A stretch of DNA of 64,000 bases from Oscheius sp. JU75 (Eukaryota > Nematoda > Chromadorea > Rhabditida > Rhabditidae): NCBI GenBank assembly GCA_037178855.1, contig JASJZC010000007.1, forward strand, positions 9,796,001 to 9,860,000. The letters run 5' to 3'. A model generated the notes under the pieces. It was given only the letters and a program-made list of their open reading frames with translations. It did not search any database and had not been told where the DNA came from. Below are positions 1 to 13,400 of the stretch, in pieces. Each line of letters starts with the position of its first letter. The first letter of the stretch is position 1. The position numbers and the translations under genes are program-made.

Positions 1-2154
1 TTTCTTATGGGAAAGACGTGGTCAAACGTCGAAAGGGTGAGAAGTCAACTTATTTGGAGCAGTAAACATAGTATGAAACAGAGAGTTGACGTGAAGTGCT
101 TTGTCAATGATGAGATTGGGATCTCCTGACAGATTCGAACATTATTGAGAGGAAATTGACAGAAGACTCTTACAACAAATCTTACATTAGCACGCACTAG
201 AAACAGCCTATACGCTTGAGGTAACTTACGGTATCTTATATACGCTATCTGAATCAAGAAGCCTACGGTAATCATTCGAATAAAAAATTTTGAACAGAGG
301 TGGGGGGAGGGGTGTAACATTGCATAGAAGATAGTAAATGTAGTCAGATAGTTACTGATAGCGCATACATGATGATTTTGGTCAAGAGCTATGGTTCTAA
401 GCTATTTGAGTAACGCAAAGGAGCAGACAAAAAACTGAAAACCAGGTTGGACCCTGAGCCTCTTGGGGTCCAATTGTCGGTGTTGCGGACCTGAAGCAGC
501 GACCCGTGTATGTTCAAAACCACGGCCGAATACTTAAGCGGTTCAGGACTACTCGTACCGGAAATGTACTTGGGTACAATCGATGGTAAGGACTCTGGAT
601 CTTTCGTAACAAACCCAAAAGGGGAAAAGCTTTGCAATGGAATGAAAGGTGTACGAGACTGAAAACAGAGAAATAATTGTTCCGGGCTTGATCGGGGATG
701 ACGTGACCCCCACAAGGAGCAGCTCCAATGCCGGAACAGGATTGTTATCTCGGGGCCAAGAGAGAGAAGGGTTGGCAAGAAGAAGCGGGTGGGTTGAGGT
801 GAGAACAAAGGCCTCCAAGGTTTCGGGAGTCGAAAAGTTGATGAGGGCGAGGGCCGACAGATCAACGGGGCAACTCTTAACCCTCACGGCATTCCGATTT
901 CCTGCACTGTTCAAGAAGCGAAAAGAACTTTCCCAGACGAACCATCTGCCTTCCCATGACCTTTATAACAGCAAAAGATCATGCTAAACAAGATGACATG
1001 TGTCAATCCATGCTTTTTTGACTCATTACCAATTCGGATGGACACCAAAAATGGCTACAGAGAGTGAGATGGATCGTGATGTTTTTAATCTACCCTTATG
1101 TTTAGGCAGGCTGAATGAACTTGGTATAATTTGCACTCCCGGAGAAGAGATAACAGAGCTGTCAGCAACAGCTGACACTGAGGTCGAACAAAATTTGATT
1201 TTGAGGTCAATCTGTCTGCTGAGGTCTGAAAGAACGTGAGCGGACCCATTAGCAACTAGTTTTTAGACCATGAACTCTGTGGCATAATCCTCGCACTTTC
1301 TATCTAGAAAAGAGACAGAACTACACGGAGGCATTCGCGACAGCGTGATGGCAGCTAACACATAAAAAAACAGCACAATTAGTTCTTGGGAAATGCTTTG
1401 TGGAGCGAAAGTTACGTGCCTCCTCGCTCGAAAATTGAAATCGCGTGAAAAATAATGATTGTGATTTTTCAAATCGTGCACTTGTAAAAAAAAATTTCGC
1501 GGTTTTCTGATAGATGGGTGGGTTTCGTTGTCAGCTGACCGAGATAGAGCACAAGTTTGTAGATTTAAAACTACAGTAACCGCGCGGATAAAAACTGGCG
1601 AAACATGCCGGCGGATAAAAAGAGAAATAAACTATAAACAATAACAGTAAATACTAACATGTGAAAAGTGATGTATACGCCGCCAATTCTCAAATTTACA
1701 ATAACTTAAATCGTCTCTAAAGAAAGATAACTATCATTTTCGTCGCTTAACGTGTGAACTGAAAATGGTTAGAACAAGGAAGGGGTTTGAGAGGAAATGA
1801 GAAAAGAATCGTGGCTGCTGATCGGTTCTATTTTAGAGGCAATGACAACCTCTTGGGATATTTTTTAAGAGTTCAGTATTAGTTTATAAAAAAGTGAAAT
1901 TACAAATGTGATCAGACAGTTCAGGATACCCGAATTCAAGTGTTTTTCGAAACTTTGGGAGACAAGAGATCAGTTTGCTGCCATATTTGCTCGTCTGTTG
2001 GGGGTGGAGGTCACCTGACAAATTACTTAATGAAGATTTGAGAAATACTATCCTACAGGGTGAAGCATAACAGACCGAGATTTTTGACCTTGTGTACGCT
2101 CCAAAGCGATGTAGAACTAATAATTCAATCACTCCCCGTATCGCAGGCTCTAGC

Positions 2155-2610
2155 TTTAAAGGAACACCAAGGGGGTACTGCTGGCGACGCCCAGTACAAA
2201 CAGCGTCTCAGAGTTGGTATGTTGCGCCGCCGTCCGATCTGGCAGGTCAGACGGCGTTGGGGCCGGTTAGTACTTTGATGCCGGTTCAATCACCGCCGTT
2301 GCCCTAGCGGGTTTTGGCTTTTCTGGCACTCTTCAGCCTCACTAACTTCGGGTTTATTAAAGGTTTACACGTTGTAGAACAGATAAAGGGCTACATTTTC
2401 ATAGTACATAGAAAATGTAGGCTTAATCTTCATGTTCGAGTAGTACCGCAATAATTTATTTTTGGCAACAAGTTTTCGCAGTGAAGACATTCTTTGGTAG
2501 AAAAAAAATGTAGCCCTGATCTGCCAGATCGGACGGTGGTGTAACATACCAACTCTGGAAGCTGTCTGTGCTGAGTGTCACCAGCGGTACCCTCGCTGGT
2601 GTTCTTTTAA
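2155..2610. repeat. Fold-back (inverted-repeat) element, about 96-bp arms
   Basis: The left arm at 2155-2250 is repeated in reverse complement at 2516-2610. Both arms share the core CAGAGTTGGTATGTT and the inner end CCGTCCGATCTGGCAG. By eye about four in five positions agree, with small compensating indels. The spacer of about 265 bp is AT-rich and shows no transposase-like frame. The layout is that of a MITE-like fold-back element or an old inverted duplication. I could not recognise clear target-site duplications. Confidence 0.7.
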
Positions 2611-4339
2611 CTCTGTTAGCGGACATGTAATTGTTGTGATTTAACCCCTTTTAAGACATCATACTTAAAAGCAACCGTCTAGCACCTATTTCCACCTGCA
2701 AGAAAACCTAAAATTGCAATTAGACCCTGCAGTACTGACAACTTTTAGTAACTTTTGGTTTTCTGTCTATTTTAGGTCGGTTCTAAACGAATAAGGGGAA
2801 GAGGCGCTGGCATTCTCTCTCAATTACCGGTGTTGTTGATTGGGTAAACACACAGAGAGCCGAGCGGCTAGTGTCTTTGACGGCAAGCCCCCACACACAA
2901 TTGATGGGTACCTAAGATTGGAAAAATGCAGATGACTGAATCATCACAGAGGCAGGCACAGACCGAAATAATTTTGATGTTCCTTGATCGCCCGCCAGAC
3001 CAGGCGCGCTCCATAACTAAATACTCACCTGAGGCGGTGAAATTGACCGTAAAAGAGGAAAATAACAGGTTCGGCCACTGGGAGAGACTTAAATGGGCCC
3101 GCGCACTCCCAGTACCACCTCGTTAGAAAGGACAATAAGAAGACATTTTTCTGTTCTTGATTGTCATGCCCTCGGGATGATTATTTAGAGGAGACAATCA
3201 CCAGAAATCTACTTTGTTTCCTGTACTTGCTCCCCCCTTTTTTTTTTTTTTAAAACAATGAAGGATGAGCTAGGGGAAAGACTGGAGGCACATGTTCATT
3301 CCAAGTGAATGAATCTACGCAATTTTGCTGCTGAATTAAACAGCACTTCAAGTTATAGACAGAAGAGTAGTTCCTTATCCTTAATTGCTATGAGAGAGTG
3401 AGAGAGCCAGCAAAAAAACCAGAGTAGGAAAAGTCTTCTTGCATGGCCAGCTGACGGGAGACCAGATTCCGAGGGCGATTACCCAATTAGGAGCCTACAA
3501 CAATATTGTGCTCATTAATTGTGTTGAGGAGGAGAGGAACGCCAGCCTCTGCCGTAGTCTTGTCTCTGATGGACGTCCATGACAGTGGTCTCTGGCTATA
3601 GGTGGGCAATTATTCTCGCACCGGAAGGTAGACGGCCTGTTGTCTACTTCAACACCGGAGGTCATGGTTTTCGGATGAGGCCATTAGATCGTGTGAAAAG
3701 AGGGTACCGCTTAATGGTGTAACAAGTTTGTGTAGTACTGTTAAGCACCACATCAAGCTTCCGTTAATAAACAAATACGGAAAATTTGGAAAAGCTGTCG
3801 ATGTGACCATCTTCAAATACGTAAAACGTTAAGCAGTAGCTTGAACGTCGATTAAGACATATGCTTATGGCAATAGCACCATGTTATGCATGAGTCACTT
3901 ACATAGATTTCTGGTATTTGTCATTATTTCGTCATGGTTAAGATTGATGGTATTGATCAAAAGCTGATCAGGACGCATATGTCAACGTTGACCAAAACTC
4001 TACATGTATGAGATAAGTTAGAGCTTCAGTGAAAGATGGATGATCCAAATTAAAGTTGAAAGTACACTTGGAAGTAAAATTGAAGCAACAAGTAAAGGCG
4101 AAGGTGCTTAAAACGCGATTGGTTTCCCCAAGTCGGAAGAAGCAGAGATCAGAGAGACGATCGTAAAAGTGCGAGCTGGAAACATCCGAGGCGACGACGA
4201 GCGGTCGTGATGCCCTAGGCTGAGCGACCAATTTGTCGAGATGTACACGTTTGTTTTGGAACTCTCAAGAAGGGGGGAAATTCGGTTACCTCACTGGGCT
4301 CAAGAATCGACAGACAAATTATCTCATTGGTCAAGCAAG

Positions 4340-4470
4340 AGAGAACTTGGCAAGAGAGACATAGAGACATAGAGACATAGCAACAAAGAGACAGATAGAT
4401 AGAGAAAAGAGACAGAGAGACATAGAGACACAGAGACAAAGAAGTAGATAGATAGACAGAGTAAGAAAAA
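4340..4470. repeat. GACAGAGA/GACATAGA simple repeat
   Basis: A degenerate tandem of units such as GAGACATAGAGACATAG and GACAGATAGATAGAGA. The same purine-rich repeat class recurs through the window on either strand (see separate entries and finding). Confidence 0.8.
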
Positions 4471-6787
4471 CCCCATCTAGAACATTGTAAGAAAATAAGA
4501 AGAGCTAACGACAATTAATCAGAAGGATATGTCTCTGGGAAGCACGCAAGGCCTTGACAGCTCGTAGATTGCACAGGGATCAACATTGCCATAAAATACA
4601 ACTGTCGGAATTGCTGATTATTTGAAGCCTGACCAGTTTACGGCCCCCACAACAAAAAAGGGCTAGTAAAGCTCAATTTCTGATATACGGTCTAGCAAAA
4701 AAGCTTAATTTGTAGTCCTTTTTCAAGGTCTCTTGAAGATTGATATGGCTGGAGGAGTGGGACAAAATTAGGGGGAAGTGCGGAACTGCAGCTCCCAAGA
4801 ACTGCCAACGCTAACAAGTTCTTAAAAATGGAAATAAACTTTGGAGAGAGGCCTTAAGAGAAAGCGGGAGAGGTTTTAATAAGATAGATAAGATAGGCAT
4901 TGCTCTCGCTCGAGGAGAGCGACTCTATTGCAGTTGCGACTTGATGCCTGAACGCTCTGCAAATGAAGAAGTTAGACGGGATACAGATTGAATTTTCGCG
5001 TCCCCCTTTTCAAGAACTGCGGCAAGTTTCAAAGATTCACTCCATGCTAAACAATACCTACACCTTGGACCTAAAAGACTAATGTTACAAGGCAACAAAG
5101 CTCAACAGGATAGCACATGTTGCGGCCATTCTCACTCACTCTCTCGATATTTTGGAGCCCAGCCGATTTCCGCTCAACCGAGGCGTGTCACTGACGTCTG
5201 CGATCCAGAAGATTAGGGTCCCCGACAGCTCACCTTTGTTCGTGTAAATGAAGGCCCCGTCCATCACCCTAATACCCAAATTATGTTCTCTAAGTAACCG
5301 AGAAACAAGTCGAAGGCTTTCACGTGAGAAATGTAATATACCTACATTAGTTGGAGAGAATTAGTACAGCGTTTAAATGAAATTGAGCGTGTGAGTGCCA
5401 AAGATCTGCCGAGTAAAGGACGCAATTTTCTGTACAGTGAATACAAAACCTGTAGACACAGACAGAGACAGATAGACCTTGTCCCAGCTACGAATAGTAT
5501 TCTATTTACGAAATTTCAGATTCCCAGGTCCTTGAGTTATACCGAGGCTGGTTCTTTTAACAACATGTAACAACAAACAACTTTATTCCTTTAATCTGGG
5601 AACGATCAAGATGGGAGTCTGTCATAAATGCATGAAGTGCGTCCGCAAACTGGACAGTAGTCGGCAGTGCGGGCTGAAAACGTTGATTTCAATAGACTGC
5701 TGACGACGTTGTTCAAGGAAGCAGTCGGCATTATAAGTATATTTTTAAATAACGGTTATTTTATGAGAATGAAATGTGGAAAAGCAGATTGAATACTGAA
5801 GAGTGGAAAAGACAAGTTTAGTAAGACAGTTTTAGGCAGAGTAAGGAAACTATGGCGCGGCCGTTATAGTTTTTTGGGCCGCAAGACTAGTACTCACATA
5901 GTTAAAAGATATGAGGCTATCACGCAGAGAGACTACCTGAGAAAGCTGAGCGGTTGTTACATGTGGAAAGAAGTCGAAACCCGTACCTCATGATTCAGGC
6001 AGCAAGTGAGGCTAAAAAGAAAATGGTAGTTTGTGTCAGTATAGGAGATCAAGCTTGCAAGTAGAGGTTGCGGTTCGGAGACAGTTAGTTTGGTAATATA
6101 CTTGTATGACTAAAGCGCAATTATATTTACCATTTTATTATGATATAGATATAGCCTTTAATTAAAGCTCAGTCAAGCGTCATTAAGCTTGTCCGTCTGT
6201 CACTACAAACTTAGGCTCTTAGTGGGCTACCTGATCTACAATCTAGGCACAATAGTTGTGGTAGATCTTATGCTTTTGTTTTAAATTTCACTCAAGCTTT
6301 GCAGATTGAAAATTTTTTCAAAGAGTTTGATGTTCCGAAACACATATTGGCTTACTACTTTTCGGTACTGCATTACTTTTACAGAAGTGGGCCCCTCTAT
6401 CACCACCGATGTGATAAAGTATGAATACATACAATTGAACACGAGTAATGCTCTTTCGTGCTTCTCGTGCAATTTTTTTTGGGAAAGGTTCAGTTTTTTA
6501 AGAAGTGAAGATGCAAGTAACATGCTGTTAAAGTATGATTATGCGTATGGGATATATAAATTAGGATCTTATAAACACGGTGCTTTTTCCGGAATGTGAT
6601 TGTTTTGAATATAACCGTTCGAAAAATTATAGAAATAGTTCCCAAACCAAGAATGTGGACAAATTTTTAGGACAAACTAGGGGTAAAGTTAAAGAAAGAC
6701 AGAAAGACAAAGAGACATTTACAAAAGAAAAGTGAGGATCGATTGAAAACAGGTACTCGTAGGGGCAGAAAACGCCGAGTAGGGCAT

Positions 6788-7608
6788 CTACATGAGGCAA
6801 AGGTCCTTGACGACCACGTTGAACTCGAAGGCGGCACTGAACTGACAGAACCTGGGCGGCCAGTTCCATGGAGGCAGAACCTCGTGAAAGTCTCCGCGGG
6901 CCTCGTGCTCCGCATTCAGCTGGTCATGATACCACTCCTTGTAGATGTTGAGAGGGTGGCCGTTGTACTCGATCATGAAGGTCAGAGGAGCGTCGTCCTG
7001 TAAAGAGTTCCTTAAGTGTTTTCAAGAGCGTCTCATTCTTAAGTCTCGTCGATTCAGAGTAATAGAAATTATGTGACCAATGGACATGGACAAGATTAAA
7101 CAATGGCAGCTTGCCAGGATTAACAGGAACAGGATAAAGTAGAAGTAAAAGGGAAGGGGGTCAGATGTTACCAGAGAACGTTGACAGAAAGCGCGGAAAT
7201 CCGGGACAGGTTTTCAAACATTGCATAAAAATTAACTGTTTGACAGAGACAGACGTGGACAGATTGAAATGCTAGAATTATTTCCGAGGTGCACTTCTTG
7301 GCCCGCCAACTTCCCATTACAAAACTGAGGTCACAATTAAGCCGTTACTCTTCAAGCAACGTGTCTCAACCCCTGTCTGTCTAGCCTACCTGAGCGAAGA
7401 TGTTCTCCCAGAGACATTCCATTCCATCCATCGCGGCGTAGGCCCTCGTGTACACGCGCCCGTTGGGCAAACGAGCGTGGACGACAACGTGAGGAGGCTC
7501 GTGATCCAGCTCCACTCCCATCGTCTTCTTGGCATGGTTTTTCATATATTCGACGTTCTGGCGTCGTTCACGAAGTCCAGAAATAATGACAGGGTAGCCC
7601 TCGACCAT
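6788..7608 (-). CDS. Unassigned 142-residue protein, two exons
   Basis: I do not recognise the family. The model joins exon 1 (7608-7390, 73 codons from ATG) to exon 2 (6997-6788, 69 codons plus stop) across a phase-0 GT-AG intron with a TTTACAG acceptor. Both exons show strongly protein-like composition: an N-terminal MVEGYPVIISGLRERRQNV, a central PPHVVVHARLPNGRVYTRAY strand-like segment and an aromatic C-terminal half with the run LPPWNWPPRFCQFSAAFEF. No signal peptide or membrane segment is visible, so a soluble intracellular protein is likely. A TTTGTAG acceptor lies 5 nt upstream of the ATG on this strand, which fits either a spliced-leader acceptor or an untranslated first exon. An upstream coding exon cannot be excluded. 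Function unknown. Confidence 0.7.
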
Positions 7609-8439
7609 TTTTCTACAAATGGAACATGAAAAAGCGTACGAACGGAACAGAGAAACATAGTTTCGTAAGTATTCGTAAGGGACGCGCTGTCACAGCTGGT
7701 GGCTGTATTGCCTTTCTACAAGGTAGGGACAAAAAGGGGAAAGAGCTATGCTAAAGAGGTAATCTGTTTGATGCTTGGATTGACAGAGACAGTGGTGCAT
7801 CGCACGTGGTACAAGAAACGAAATGATGATCCCAACCAGTGTGGGCTGTTTATAAGGCACTGTGTCACTGTGCATTTGAAGTCAAAAGACATGTGGTCAT
7901 TCGACGGAGTGATGAGAAAATCGTACTTGAATCGACAGACGCTATGAACGGCCAAAAAGGTCTCAAACTAACAGGAGGGTTTTGTAGCCATGGGATTCCA
8001 AAAGATTGAATGCCCATGTATTCCAGTTTCCCTAGCTCGACAACAGTGTATCTTAAAAAGTAAGTGTTAGTACTGAAGTCTGGCTCCAAAGAGATGTGGT
8101 TCCAGTATAAAAGTTTTTGATTCCAGTCTCATCTATGTTTTCGGTTCCAACCTGCCCAACTAGGAACCAAAGTTACGGGCCGTGTCGCCTAAAAGAGCCG
8201 GGTTCAGCATGACAAGGAGGGGTGCAAGGAGGATAAACAAGTGCCAGTCACCGAAAAGGTCATTTCCCCTTATGAGCGCCGTACTCATAGCATGACACAA
8301 AGAGTTGAGTCAGTCGGAGAGCCACATTTTGTACGAAGAACCCTGATATAAGAAGCGAAAGCCTCATGTACCATCACGGCTGTCACACAAAATAGAAGGA
8401 GAGATCCCAGATTTGAACTCGAGAGCAGGTGCCATATGC

Positions 8440-8675
8440 GCGCGACGAGCAAAGATGCCACTCTTTTTCTATCTACTGACCGTCGAAAAACAACGAGTTG
8501 TTGGAGAACTCAGGGAAACTGCGCGAAAAAAGATGGAATCAGGAATGGGAATAAGAGAAATTTTGGAAAAGGTTGTACAAAACAAGTTCATTGGAGTTTC
8601 GGAACAGGTACCGTGTACAAGCAAGACTCCCACTCTATTTCACCTACTGACCGCCGAAAACAACAATGTTTTGGC
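8440..8675. repeat. Direct duplication, units about 165 bp apart
   Basis: The segment at about 8445-8505 (containing CTACTGACCGTCGAAAA) is echoed at about 8612-8670 (CTACTGACCGCCGAAAA) with similar flanks (AGCAAAGATGCCACTCT against AGCAAGACTCCCACTCT). Only two degenerate copies are seen. They lie inside an open frame on + that I judge accidental. Confidence 0.55.
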
Positions 8676-9374
8676 ATAGGGCAAGAACAAGTGAAATAAG
8701 GAAGAGAAATCTATGAAATCAAAGCTGAATCCATGAGAAATCTTGGTAGAGAACAAGACCACCGCCGATTATCTGTGTTTGACTAAAGCAAAGTCTTCAT
8801 AGGACATGAGTCACAAACGTGGGGGTGTCGCAAAGTCCAAGCCATGGTAAGACTTTTTATAGAGAAGCAAAGGAAAAGCAGAGAGAAACGTTCCAGGGAC
8901 AGTTCGGCAAAGTTTCGTAACAGTATGTCATCAATTTGAAAATGCAACAGAAGAGTCTAGGTCATTAGGTTTCATTGAATGAAGAGAGAAAGGCGCCCAA
9001 AACTGTGAACACCTATCCATGGGTCTGGAAAAGACTCAAGAGACAAAAGTGGCGTCCTTCAAAGAGAGAATTTTGAGGTAGGAGCCCTGTTTAGGGCTCG
9101 ATTTCAAAACCTTACCACATGGAACAGAAATGATCAACAGAACAAATAAACATGCGCAACGTCATTTTTTGAACGGAAGAGCATTTCTGAGCCAGAGGTC
9201 GATGGAAAACGAAGCGGGATGAAATAAATGGGTTCTCTTAGGAAATGAGATGAGACAATACAAGAATTTATGGGCTGGAATGGGTGAGGGGAGACAAATG
9301 GACGAGAGTAAGAAGATATTTTACAGTAAAGCAGGGAGAAATTGCCTTTAAAAGCTCTATTGAGAAGAATTCAA

Positions 9375-9440
9375 AATACAGAGAGACAGAAAAACAGAAA
9401 GACGGAAAGACAGAGAGACGCAGAAGACAAAGAGACACAT
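9375..9440. repeat. GACAGAGA-type simple repeat
   Basis: Tandem purine-rich units such as GAGAGACAGAAAAACAGAAA and GACAGAGAGACGCAGAAGAC, of the dispersed class found elsewhere in the window. Confidence 0.7.
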
Positions 9441-10497
9441 ACAGCCGTTCACATTGGCAGCTCTGGGTGGTCGTATCCGAAAAAATTAGGAAGTCTAACG
9501 AGGGGTACAATGCAGATTTATGGACACCATCATCCAGGCGTTCTCATCAGTTGGCTGGAATCAAATAAAAAAAAGGCAGACAGTTGCAAGCCGTCTCGGC
9601 TGCATAAAAATTCGAACATTGTTAAGGAAGGGGTTTTGTGTCTTCAAGAGTGACACCTGGTAGAGACAGTGCCAGCTGCCTTTGACTTTTTTTTTTAAAA
9701 AACGTTGACTTTGTGGAAGCGAAAGGTGAACACTTTGGACAACAAGGTCTTCTATTTCCTGGACCAAGATACAATAGGGTATTAGGGAACAAACTGACAG
9801 CTCTTAACTCAAATAATAGACTGACTGGATCATTGGGAGGCCAACATTTGGAAAAAAGATCTTTCCCAGTCCCAGCTGAGGGATTACAGTATATCTATTC
9901 TTTTACACGCGAGCCGTCTCCCTGTCTGTCTGCCGCAGGAACACCACCCCCCGTTAGCGCGCTAGGAGTAACCCGGGCTCGATCCCTATCGATATTTTTA
10001 GATTTCCGGAGACGGCTTTCTACTGAAACGAAAAAGTTACTCGATCTTTCAGTGATTGTGATCAAGATCCGGGCTCATTCGTTACAACCTCTATTTGTCT
10101 CTTGTTTTTATTCTGTTTGAAACTGTCCTGCCTTGTTTTGGATCCCTTCCCCCTCTCGACTGCCCTCTATCTGAGATCCTCAAAGGGAGTCGTTTATAGG
10201 AGGGTAACTCACGAAGACTTTGCGGCACAGTTACGCTAATCGTGGGGGGTAGGCGTGGCCTGAGAGGTGACTATTCCGGCCCAGAGAATCCCGACTTTTG
10301 ACCTGGTTCTCATTCACAGACAAACACTGCCACTTTCCGCGCGAGTCCACCTTTCATTTGTCGTCACTCAATACAAGACAAACTTTCATCAACTAGTCAA
10401 TTAATCTCTCGTCTTGTCTCGTTATAGGGAGAGACCTCTATGCAAATTTCGTGACCATATGGTCGTGTGGCGGTGCTCCCAAGAGCGCGCTCTATCA

Positions 10498-13400
10498 ATG
10501 CTCCTGCTGCTGCTGTTGGGAGTGGCTCTTGTTGCTGCCGGACCGAGTCAACGAGGCAAATGTGCCCTCGAATGCTACTCCAAATGCATGCAATCAGGAA
10601 CGGTACGTTTAAGGAGAAAGTCTTTTGCTTTCTGACCAATTACCTTGCGACAGTGTTGTGTTCCCTAATTGCGGCTAGTCCTTCTGGCGGCGGGCCGGAT
10701 GAATAAAGGGTACAATAACGCCCTTAAGAGGTGAAGGATTATACGAAACTGTCAAAACAATTCGAGGTTTTTGTACTGTTTTCAGCCAAATTCGAGCCAG
10801 TGCAACTGTCCAATGATGAAGAATCCTGGGAGATGTTCTACTGTAGAGACTCAGCTGCTGAAAGGTAAGATCTCTGTCAACGCGATTCTGTTTCCCTACG
10901 GAACTGTCCATGTTCCCTCATATTTGGACGATACTCTTACCTTATCTTACAGTTGCTTCTGTCAGTCTCTGTCGAGTCACCCTGTCACCGTGTTCTTGTC
11001 AACTTGGTGTCACTATCAGCCTGTTCATGTCACTCTAACTTGTCACTTTGTCTCTGCCACTCTGTCAGTTCGTTTCGATCCTCTGTTCTTCTGAACGTAC
11101 CATTATCTGCCGTTCTATACTTGTCACTCTGTCTCTGCCCTTTGATTTCTCTGTTCTGATCATTCTCTTATTAGCCTGTCCTTGCCATTCTACATTTGTC
11201 ACTTTGTTGGTCTGCCCCTGTAACACACTCTTTGTTAGCCTGCCGCCACAAAAAGACCATTTGCGTTTCAGAGCTCTCTTCAGTTGATGTAACGACGTTC
11301 ACCTGCAAATAATAATAAACGTTTTTCAGCCGACATAGTCGAAGCGATACCCAAAATCAAATCGGATTACCTCGATTCCCATACAATTCAATTACAAATG
11401 TCTCCTTGGCCTACTGCCTTTGCATATGTTTTTGAATACTCAACTATCAGCACCCAGCCGGACGATTGGTACTTTGCCGTGAGTTTTCTACAATTTAAGA
11501 GTTACGGCACTTTTCAGGGTGCCTCTTCAACTCCTACCATAACCTTTTCTGTCCTTGACCCGTGCCGCGATTATCAGTTCAGGTCTGCTCTTTCCAGGCT
11601 ACTGTATCTACAAGTTACAGAGTTCTTGTCGTAGTGAGAAGTACGAATCCGGACGATACTTTTGTAATCTTTCGTCCACGAGCCATCCCGGTTCATCTGC
11701 CTCCGTTCTCTCTAAACCAGAAACAAATCTCAGTTGAGATTCCCCCAAGGAATAGCTCACAGTCGGACACGCTCAAGGTTTATGTGCGCTGGACATTGCC
11801 CAAGTAATTTGGCGCCATAGATCCTCAGATAATGACTCTTGTAGGGGATACTCGGACGGCGATATTTATGGCTACGAGGCTCCTGCATTGTATCCCATAC
11901 AGTGTCACACCCCAGAGGAGGAATTACCACAACCGAAGATTGTAAACTGAGTCGAAAGCTTAGATTGGATCTATTTAAGGAGATTATGCGATCTGGCGGA
12001 CGACTGGCCATCACACTTCCTTCGTCTGTTCTCGAGGCCAGATGTCGACTTTGGGCTGAAGTTCGAATGCTTCCCAGGTAGGTTGTAATGCGCATGACGA
12101 GTGAAAAGGATCTGAAAAAGCAACAAATTTAAACTTATCCGGACCAAATCCTATGTTTATAGTATGGCAAATATCTGTGGTCACGACCTTGACGAACTGG
12201 ATAAATTGAAGAGTACTCATCTTTTTTTACTAAGGCTAAACATATACAACTTCGTTTTAATTCACTAATTTCTTCAAAACTAGCCTGAAAAGAACACTCC
12301 AGCTCTGATAACCACAGCTAAAGCGAAAACCTCTCACCGTCTTCAAAACTGTCAGCTTATCTGTGAGATTAAACGTGAGCAGTCTGTCTATCTAAAAGGT
12401 TTTTTTTGTTGAAATAGGGCATTGTTAAAGACAGTTATTTTTTCTTACGCTCTAGCCAGGTTTTGGGTACTTTGTATTCTCCTAAAGACATAACTTGTAG
12501 TGTTCAAAGTCATACTGAGATCTTGGTATTTCGTAAAACAGCGATACTGTAAGCTGAATCTTACCTTCCAATTGCTCACTATTTTTGGACAAAATTTTAA
12601 TTATATTTCAGATGTGTCCGTCTCGAGCCGCACAGCATCCAAAAAAACATTGAGATTGACTGCGAGAAGAGCCCTTCCCTCGAAATTTGCAGCAAAGGCA
12701 AGTCTTCTAGTCTTTTCTCAAAATGCTTTTTCAGATATTAATCCAGTTTGCTCTGAAGTGGTAGACATTGGTGGAGAGAAGGGGAAGGCCATGATCACTT
12801 GGACTGCCCCAAAAGGCGACATCAAGCCTCTGTACTACCATCTGAGATACGGACCGGCACAGATGAAAGGGTCTCCTCCTTTTGTGACCTGGCAGCTGGC
12901 TACCAAAAAAGATGTCAAAGTTGACGGAACAGTTACAACCATTCCTGTGGACATTCCAGAAGATGAAGACTACGGTGTCCAGGTTTTTTGATTAGTTTTG
13001 ATAGGAAATTTGGAGCTTTAAGGTCTGTGCCATAATGACACAACATAGGAAAAGAGCCAAGTTCGGTCTCGTGAGAGTCACTCCGTTCCAGTGCACAAGT
13101 TGCAATGTTCAATGTAAGTCATTCTATGATTACAGGATTCAGTAGTCCTTTCACTTTAAAAACTTTGATTTTAGCACTAAATGACAGCCAAAAATTAGGT
13201 TTTGAACCGGCGCAAGCAGAAAAAGCGGTGATCCTGACTGAGCATTGAATGGTGGAATAGTTTACAGAATTTATTTTTGGCGGCAAATTGTTCAGAATAG
13301 GACTACAAACTTTTGAAAACCATTTTTAACACTTCTCCTCCTCCTGCTCTTCTCCTCCTCTTAATTGCCCGGTTCAGCCTCACTTTCCGTGGGAAGTTGC

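Larger units (their letters stand above)
1..6787. other. Gene-poor stretch with repeats, no supported gene
   Basis: I see no convincing spliced gene here. Between 389 and 987 both strands carry open frames (158 and 121 codons on -, 112 on +) in a locally GC-richer patch, but none resembles a family I know and no splice sites extend them, so I do not call a gene. A fold-back repeat lies at 2155-2610 and a GACAGAGA-type simple repeat at about 4340-4470. A poly-T run is at about 3236-3251. Parts could be distal 5' or 3' sequence of genes outside the window. Confidence 0.5.
7609..10497. other. Intergenic stretch between divergent genes
   Basis: No supported gene. It contains an internal direct duplication (about 8440-8510 and 8605-8675), a GACAGAGA-type simple repeat at about 9375-9440, and a CT-rich patch before 10.4 kb that probably holds the promoter and 5' UTR of the downstream gene on +. 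Confidence 0.5.

Noticed and set aside
11583-11597. A 15-nt intron that would explain the frame change in the FNIII gene
   Set aside because: It does not change frame (multiple of three) and is too short; a 47-nt intron at 11551-11597 restores phase and gives a good FNIII strand.
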